A stretch of DNA of 64,000 nucleotides from Imperialibacter sp040222815. GTDB taxonomy: Bacteria > Bacteroidota > Bacteroidia > Cytophagales > Cyclobacteriaceae. The stretch's first letter is position 1, and each line of letters begins with the position of its first letter. The notes under the pieces are model-generated. The model made no database searches and was not told the DNA's origin. It was given only the letters and a program-made list of their open reading frames with translations. Both the position numbers and the translations under genes were made by a program. Below, piece by piece: positions 59,884-64,000 of the stretch. Location: assembly GCF_040222815.1 (NCBI RefSeq), contig NZ_JAVKCH010000042.1:74698-138697 (forward strand), given 5' to 3'.

Positions 59884-60582
59884 ATGCCCAAATTTGTCAC
59901 CAGTCAGAATATAGAAATCGATCTTGAGCTGGCCAGCCTTGGCGAACGCATACTGGCTTTTCTGATTGACATGTTTGTGATTTTTGTATTCATGGTGCTG
60001 TGCTTGTGGATCATTTCCTCTGGCTTTGACCGACCGGAGTTCTATTTCATTCCATGGGTGCTGGTCATGTTTTACTCCCTGCTTTTCGAGTCGCTTTTTC
60101 AGGGGCAAAGTATTGGCAAAAAGGCTATGAACATCAAAGTGGTGAAGGCCGACGGCAGCCCGGCCGGCATTGTAAACTACTTACTCAGGTGGGTACTCCG
60201 ACTCGTAGATATTTACTTCATGAGTGGAGGCGTAGCTGTCATCACAATCATCGCCACCAAAAACGGGCAAAGGCTCGGCGATCTGGCGGCTGGCACGGTG
60301 GTGATCAGACTGCAGAAGGAGGTTTCTAATGCAGATTTGATAGCGAAAGTGGATGAGAATCATCAGGTGACTTTTCCAACCGCCAGGGTGCTGAATGATA
60401 GTCAGATTGAAATCATAAGAAATGCGCTGAACCTGCGAAAGGAGGGCCTCAACGATCAGGCAGTGATATTGGTGTCGCAAAAAATCAAAGGGCTGTTGTC
60501 CATAGAAACCCCGATGCCTGATGTGAAGTTTTTGTACACGGTAATTGCCGACTACGAGTACATGGCGGCTAAGGAGATGTAG
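59884..60582 (+). CDS. RDD family membrane protein
   Basis: A 233-residue protein. Start at 59884 (MPKFVTSQNIEIDLELASLG). The RDD domain is at ~18-145: GERILAFLIDMFVIFVFMVL with the Arg-Asp-Asp pattern in part (R...D), QSIGKKAMNIKVVKADG, and LLRWVLRLVDIYFMSGGVAV, NGQRLGDLAAGTVVI. A C-terminal cytoplasmic part of ~85 residues is helical. It is divergent from the SpoIIM gene, the standard neighbour, and is followed by a long hairpin terminator. Confidence 0.93.
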   Translation: MPKFVTSQNIEIDLELASLGERILAFLIDMFVIFVFMVLCLWIISSGFDRPEFYFIPWVLVMFYSLLFESLFQGQSIGKKAMNIKVVKADGSPAGIVNYLLRWVLRLVDIYFMSGGVAVITIIATKNGQRLGDLAAGTVVIRLQKEVSNADLIAKVDENHQVTFPTARVLNDSQIEIIRNALNLRKEGLNDQAVILVSQKIKGLLSIETPMPDVKFLYTVIADYEYMAAKEM

Positions 60583-60584
60583 AA

Positions 60585-60639
60585 CGAAAGTAAAGAGTTA
60601 CTATCTGAGGGAGCGCAGATAGTAACCTCTTTACTTTCG
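60585..60639. terminator. Long hairpin, family copy 2
   Basis: Arms CGAAAGTAAAGAG...CTATCTG and inverse, 23-24 bp with a single one-base bulge, loop of about 8 bases. It starts 3 bp after the RDD stop and covers the stop codon of the small HicB-like gene on the other strand. The same core GAGGTTACTATCTG as at 28989-29038. Confidence 0.75.
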
Positions 60640-60807
60640 GCGCACAATTTTGGGAGCATCGACTTCGAAATGACAATGGATGGCTTCACGGATGTTGGCC
60701 TTTAATTCATCCATGTCGTTCCCATCTGTGAAGATAGAATGACCCAGGGCTTTTGCCTCAAATCCTCCTTCAGGTGATTCTTCGACTATGAAAATAATCT
60801 CGGTCAT
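60631..60807 (-). CDS. HicB-like small protein (orphan antitoxin family)
   Basis: A 58-residue protein beginning MTEIIFIVEESPEGGFEAKA and continuing LGHSIFTDGNDMDELKANIR, EAIHCHFEVDAPKIV and RRK. This is the short HicB-like family often found in Bacteroidota and Cyanobacteria (the sequence pattern MxEIIFxVEExxEGGxxAxAxGxSIFT). Known members run on ~10 residues past PKIxR; here the frame ends inside the hairpin family element, so the C-terminus looks trimmed. No HicA-like toxin gene is visible next to it (60808-60975 is empty). Too short to be easily noticed. Confidence 0.7.
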   Translation of the reverse strand: MTEIIFIVEESPEGGFEAKALGHSIFTDGNDMDELKANIREAIHCHFEVDAPKIVRRK

Positions 60808-61081
60808 ATGAGGTTTTTGTATGAAGGTAACGATTTCAGTTTGTCTGAGTGATCAAAACATTGCTTTAGTTTGGCTTGTAGGTGTGAAAGCTAGTCCTTA
60901 CGCTGAGATAAAACTCACAAACATTTGATCTGCCAAGTGCCCGGTTCAGGTGACACAGAAGGTAAGATTAAGAATGAAAAGTAAAGAGGTTACTATGTGC
61001 AGGAGCGCACATAGTAACCTCTTTACTTTCACGGAAATTCTTTAGCGTTCTTTTTATCAAACACGGAGAGAATACGACTTT
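60808..61081. other. Intergenic region, no gene seen
   Basis: Between the HicB-like gene start and the PqqB-like gene stop. It holds the third hairpin copy at 60976-61030 and otherwise AT-rich sequence without a convincing frame. Confidence 0.6.
60976..61030. terminator. Long hairpin, family copy 3
   Basis: Arms of about 24 bp with one bulged A (core GAGGTTACTATGTGC), loop AGGA. Compared with copies 1 and 2, TCTGCG has become TGTGCG and the opposite arm has changed with it, so pairing is kept. It lies 52 bp past the stop of the PqqB-like gene. Confidence 0.75.
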
Positions 61082-62047
61082 TTACTCATCAAGAGCAAAA
61101 ACATCCCCCTCACTGGCCACACCAAATCCCTTTGCTCTCACACTCTGCCTCACTTCTTCATCCCAAATCAGCGGGTTGGTATGATTGAAATGAATAAAAT
61201 GCACCTTGCTTCTTTCATTTTCGGGCAAGTCTTCAAATAGCACCATCGATTCCTCTACAAAAGGGTGGGGCACCTCGCTCATGTCCCGGTCGATTTCTCC
61301 ATTGCGAAAGAAGGAGGCGTCTAAAAAAGCTACATCGGCTGACGCCACCACCTTTCGGATGTCTCTGTCCCACTTACTCCATTTGTCAATATCAGGAATG
61401 AAGATAATGCTCTTACTTCCGCTCTCAATGCGGTAGCCCACGGTTTCCGAAAACTCATCCCTGTGCGGGACAAGAAAAGGAGTAATGGAAATCTCAGGTG
61501 ACAATTGAACCGTAGAGTCTGCCACCAACTTTTGCAGTCCAATATTACCGAGGCTTACGAGCTGGCTCCAGGGACCATTCTCTGTCAAGTAAGACCGCAT
61601 CACAGGCATGCCGTAAACAGGCACATTGGCAGCACCCATGATCTCCCTTCCCAGTTCCATCAAACCGGTATAGTGACCTACGTGTGCATGGGTGAGAAAA
61701 ATGCCATCGGGAGCTGTTTTGTTCAGTCGGGCCTTCTCATTCAAATCGTGCCATTGGCTTTTGAAGTCTGGCGTGGCTTCGATCATCCATACTTTGCCGA
61801 CCGCTCGGTCAACTATGCCGAGGCTCACAACCCTTTCTTCTTTGTGCTCACCCGACCAATAGCGCCGACAACAGGCTTTTTCGCAACCTGCCTGAGGATA
61901 GCCTGCGTCCTGCGCTACGCCCAGCACAACAATGAATTGATCAGGCAATTCGGTGGAGGTCTGTTTAATTGAGTTCTCGGTGCACGAAGAGATGATCATG
62001 CTGATCAGCAGAAGGAGCGCTACCTTGAAAACTTTCGGGCGTATCAT
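61082..62047 (-). CDS. PqqB-like MBL-fold hydrolase, lipoprotein
   Basis: A 321-residue metallo-beta-lactamase-fold protein. Lipobox IISSC (Cys22). The family opening VLGVAQDAGYPQAGC with Cys55, Cys59 and Cys60 matches PqqB-type proteins. The metal motif is THAHVGH (His120, His122, His125); the Asp of the usual HxHxDH is Gly here, as a variant site. Later ligands are in LVPHRDEFSETVGYR, IPDIDKWSKWD and HFNHTNPL. No pqq genes are nearby, so it is likely a hydrolase of unknown substrate in the periplasm. Confidence 0.87.
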   Translation of the reverse strand: MIRPKVFKVALLLLISMIISSCTENSIKQTSTELPDQFIVVLGVAQDAGYPQAGCEKACCRRYWSGEHKEERVVSLGIVDRAVGKVWMIEATPDFKSQWHDLNEKARLNKTAPDGIFLTHAHVGHYTGLMELGREIMGAANVPVYGMPVMRSYLTENGPWSQLVSLGNIGLQKLVADSTVQLSPEISITPFLVPHRDEFSETVGYRIESGSKSIIFIPDIDKWSKWDRDIRKVVASADVAFLDASFFRNGEIDRDMSEVPHPFVEESMVLFEDLPENERSKVHFIHFNHTNPLIWDEEVRQSVRAKGFGVASEGDVFALDE

Positions 62048-62175
62048 GCTTCAATCTAGTGAAACATTCTAAATGTAGGGTTGATCGTTCAGCAATGAAA
62101 CCTCCCTTCCATCACATTCCCTTTCAACGGCTCATAGGGCGTCGGTATCTTATTGCATCAATCAAACCGAAAGCC

Positions 62176-63861
62176 ATGTTTAAAAAGTTGCTCCTCATTA
62201 CCATCCTCGTAGCCACCGCTCAGTTCACCCAGGCACAGAAGGAAGATCCAAAAAATCCAAATTGGGCGAAGTATCACACCACTGCCGATGCTTACTATTT
62301 GCTCCAGGAGTGGACCAAAGCCTATCCGAATCTGACCAAGCTGTATTCAATAGGGGAGACACTGAAAGGCACTCAACTGATGGTGCTGGAAATCACCAAC
62401 AAAAGCACAGGAGCCGCTGAAGACAAGCCAGCTTATTATTACGATGGCAATATCCACGCTGGGGAGCTTACGGGGGCCGAAGTAGCGCTGCACTACACCT
62501 GGCTGCTGCTCAGCAGCTATGGCAAAGACCCACGCATTACCAACCTGGTTGATACCCGCACCATCTACATCCGGCCCAAGTTCAATCCCAATGGGGCTGA
62601 CATTGCCCTCACGACTCCTCATGCACTGCGCAGCACACCCCGCCCTTATGACCAGGACAACGACGGGTTGCTTGACGAAGACCCGGGCAACGACCTGAAC
62701 AAAGACAACCTCATTACCGATATGCGGGTGAAGAACCCAACCGGTAAATGGAAAATCAGCCTGGAAGATTCCCGCATTATGGTGGAAAGAGAGCCCAACG
62801 ACGTGAGTGGCGACTTCTATGACATGTATGACGAAGGTATTGACGATGACAACGACGGACTGTACAACGAAGACGGCATTGGTGGCATCGACATGAACCG
62901 GAACTTCCCCCGCAACTGGGGACTGGAGTCGGAGCAAAGGGGAGCCGGGCCCTATCCGCTGTCGGAACCGGAGACCAGGGCTACCATTGAATTTCTGAGT
63001 TCTCACCGCAATATCACCGGCATTTTCCATGGACATACAGCGGCCGGGTTTCTTTACCGATTGCCTTCGACTACCAATTGGGACAACTTCAATATGGCCG
63101 ACCAACGCCTCATCCTTGAGCTGTCGGATAAGTATGCCACCACTACCAGCCAGAAGGTGGTGCCCAGCTATAGCAACCCACGCCTGCATCGTCATGGCAC
63201 CCTGATCAGCTGGGGCTACTGGGATTATGGTGTGGTAGGCTTTGTGCCGGAGTTTTGGGGCGCCTTCCAGGCCGACGCTAATAAAGACGGCCGGGTGACT
63301 GACCTGGAGCGCATGCAATGGAACGATGCCGAGCTCGACGGCAAAGGCTTTGTGAACTGGCAGTCTTACGATCACCCGCAGTTGGGTAGGGTAGAAATAG
63401 GCGGCTGGGACTACAAGTTTACCCGCCAGAATCCACCCACCAAATACCTGAAAGGCGAAATAGAAAAATATGTGGAGTGGATGCTATGGCTGGCAGAAAC
63501 CAGCCCTGAGATTGCCGTTTCGCAACCGAAAGTAGAAGTGCTGGAAAAAGGCAAGCTGGTGAAGGTGAGCCTCACTGTAGAAAATGATGGTTACCTACCG
63601 ACCAACATCACCGAACGGGCCATAGAGCTGGAGATAGCCAAGCCGGTAAGGGCGATTGTGGAGCTAAGTGGTGCCGAGCTGGTTAGTGGCAAAATGAGGA
63701 CAGACTTAGGAAACCTGGCTGGCCGCAGAGATGGGGAAAGTGCAGAGCGTACCAAAACGGTGGAGTATGTATTCAAAGTAACAAGCAGTGCTCCTAAAGT
63801 CACTATCACCATTGATTCAGAAAAAGGAGGGAAGGTGAAGAGGGAGATTAGTCTTAAATAA
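62176..63861 (+). CDS. M14 family zinc carboxypeptidase with calcium-loop insertions, exported
   Basis: A 561-residue exported carboxypeptidase. Start at 62176 (MFKKLLLITILVATAQFTQA). Zinc ligands His94 and Glu97 in NIHAGELTGAE, and His285 or 287 in GIFHGHTAAGF; the substrate Arg/Asn pair is in IDMNRNFPRNW; the catalytic Glu is probably in VGFVPEFWG. Asp-rich loops are inserted at ~157-180 (YDQDNDGLLDEDPGNDLNKD), ~224 (DDDNDGLYNEDG) and DANKDGRVTDLE, which look like calcium-binding dockerin/EF-hand loops. The C-terminal ~110 residues are an Ig-like beta domain. It acts on peptides outside the cytoplasm. Confidence 0.92.
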   Translation: MFKKLLLITILVATAQFTQAQKEDPKNPNWAKYHTTADAYYLLQEWTKAYPNLTKLYSIGETLKGTQLMVLEITNKSTGAAEDKPAYYYDGNIHAGELTGAEVALHYTWLLLSSYGKDPRITNLVDTRTIYIRPKFNPNGADIALTTPHALRSTPRPYDQDNDGLLDEDPGNDLNKDNLITDMRVKNPTGKWKISLEDSRIMVEREPNDVSGDFYDMYDEGIDDDNDGLYNEDGIGGIDMNRNFPRNWGLESEQRGAGPYPLSEPETRATIEFLSSHRNITGIFHGHTAAGFLYRLPSTTNWDNFNMADQRLILELSDKYATTTSQKVVPSYSNPRLHRHGTLISWGYWDYGVVGFVPEFWGAFQADANKDGRVTDLERMQWNDAELDGKGFVNWQSYDHPQLGRVEIGGWDYKFTRQNPPTKYLKGEIEKYVEWMLWLAETSPEIAVSQPKVEVLEKGKLVKVSLTVENDGYLPTNITERAIELEIAKPVRAIVELSGAELVSGKMRTDLGNLAGRRDGESAERTKTVEYVFKVTSSAPKVTITIDSEKGGKVKREISLK

Positions 63862-63903
63862 AGGTTATGTTCAGTTAAGTGTGTCATTTTTTAAAAGTTG
63901 GGT

Positions 63904-64000
63904 TCAAGTCTTTCGGGATATGTCATAGTTAGTATACTTATCACCTTGGTCCATGATACCGGTCTGGACCATTTCTTTTGAACCTTCGAACTGACTAAAT
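63904..64000 (-). CDS. Possible 3' end of a gene cut by the window edge
   Basis: On the minus strand an open frame runs from the edge for 31 codons to TGA at 63904-63906, with text such as GSKEMVQTGIMDQGDKYTNY before SRKT. Residue usage is natural, but it is too short for a family call. The space 63862-63903 holds nothing notable. Confidence 0.3.
   Translation of the reverse strand, partial: FSQFEGSKEMVQTGIMDQGDKYTNYDISRKT

Noticed and set aside
62347..63375. 342-residue minus-strand open frame
   Set aside because: It lies fully opposite the well-supported M14 gene; composition is that of an antisense shadow.
1..64000. tRNA, rRNA or tmRNA genes
   Set aside because: No cloverleaf with a T-arm GTTCGAnnC and matching acceptor, and no rRNA-like block, was seen by eye on either strand; a tRNAscan run would settle it.

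Overview
The window looks like a chromosomal segment of a member of the Bacteroidota, most likely the Cytophagales (a marine, Imperialibacter/Fulvivirga-like relative is my guess from gene style, not a measured match). The signs are a 1285-residue cadherin-repeat protein with a type IX secretion C-terminal domain, a TonB-dependent receptor plus a stand-alone plug lipoprotein, an AraC regulator with a membrane-spanning N-terminus, a long FtsX/MacB-type permease, DUF6261 proteins, very weak Shine-Dalgarno sites, and many interspersed intergenic repeats. I saw no rRNA, tRNA, CRISPR array or prophage.

Layout. 1-7.3 kb: a secreted M48-like protease, a TlpA-type thioredoxin, a decayed matrixin tail, and two DUF6261 paralogues around a predicted beta-barrel protein. 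This stretch is broken up by repeats that surround a small GIY-YIG nuclease gene, and it holds an orphan copy of a DUF6261 3' end. 7.3-10.4 kb: an AT-rich accessory island. It has a strict 41-bp-period array of five dyads, then a two-gene module (unknown 204-residue protein plus a trypsin-like protease without a signal peptide), then an EF-Tu-domain-3-like protein bracketed by 58-bp direct repeats. 10.4-19.3 kb: hydrolases, a DHFR-like reductase, regulators, and two tandem-repeat zones (46-bp and 203-bp periods). 19.3-28 kb: methyltransferase/S41 pair, a potassium channel, a REP-associated transposase between REP-like palindromes, and an apparent FAH - M23 - Bcp - Gfo/Idh operon. 28-45 kb: M48 lipoprotein, ABC exporters, a small regulator operon with matching operator-like dyads, mtaB, universal stress protein, bestrophin, TonB receptor, LpxR. 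46-49.3 kb: bioF-bioD-bioA biotin operon. 49.7-53.6 kb: the T9SS adhesin-like protein. 53.8-60.6 kb: the MoxR/DUF58/DUF4350/DUF4129/SpoIIM locus with a divergent RDD gene. 60.6-64 kb: a short HicB-like protein, a PqqB-like hydrolase and an M14 carboxypeptidase.

Working together. The clearest multi-gene units are biotin synthesis (bioFDA with overlapping stops and starts), the MoxR envelope locus, an ABC-2 exporter pair, and the 188-residue membrane protein / winged-helix operon, whose promoter shares an 18-of-21-bp dyad with the promoter of the neighbouring secreted-protein gene. The least explained structures are the 41-bp dyad array with the protease module, a family of three near-identical long hairpins used as terminators, a tandem array that appears to be built from the tail of an araC-type gene, and a 55-codon ORF resembling the start of a beta-carbonic anhydrase that overlaps the bestrophin start by ATGA.
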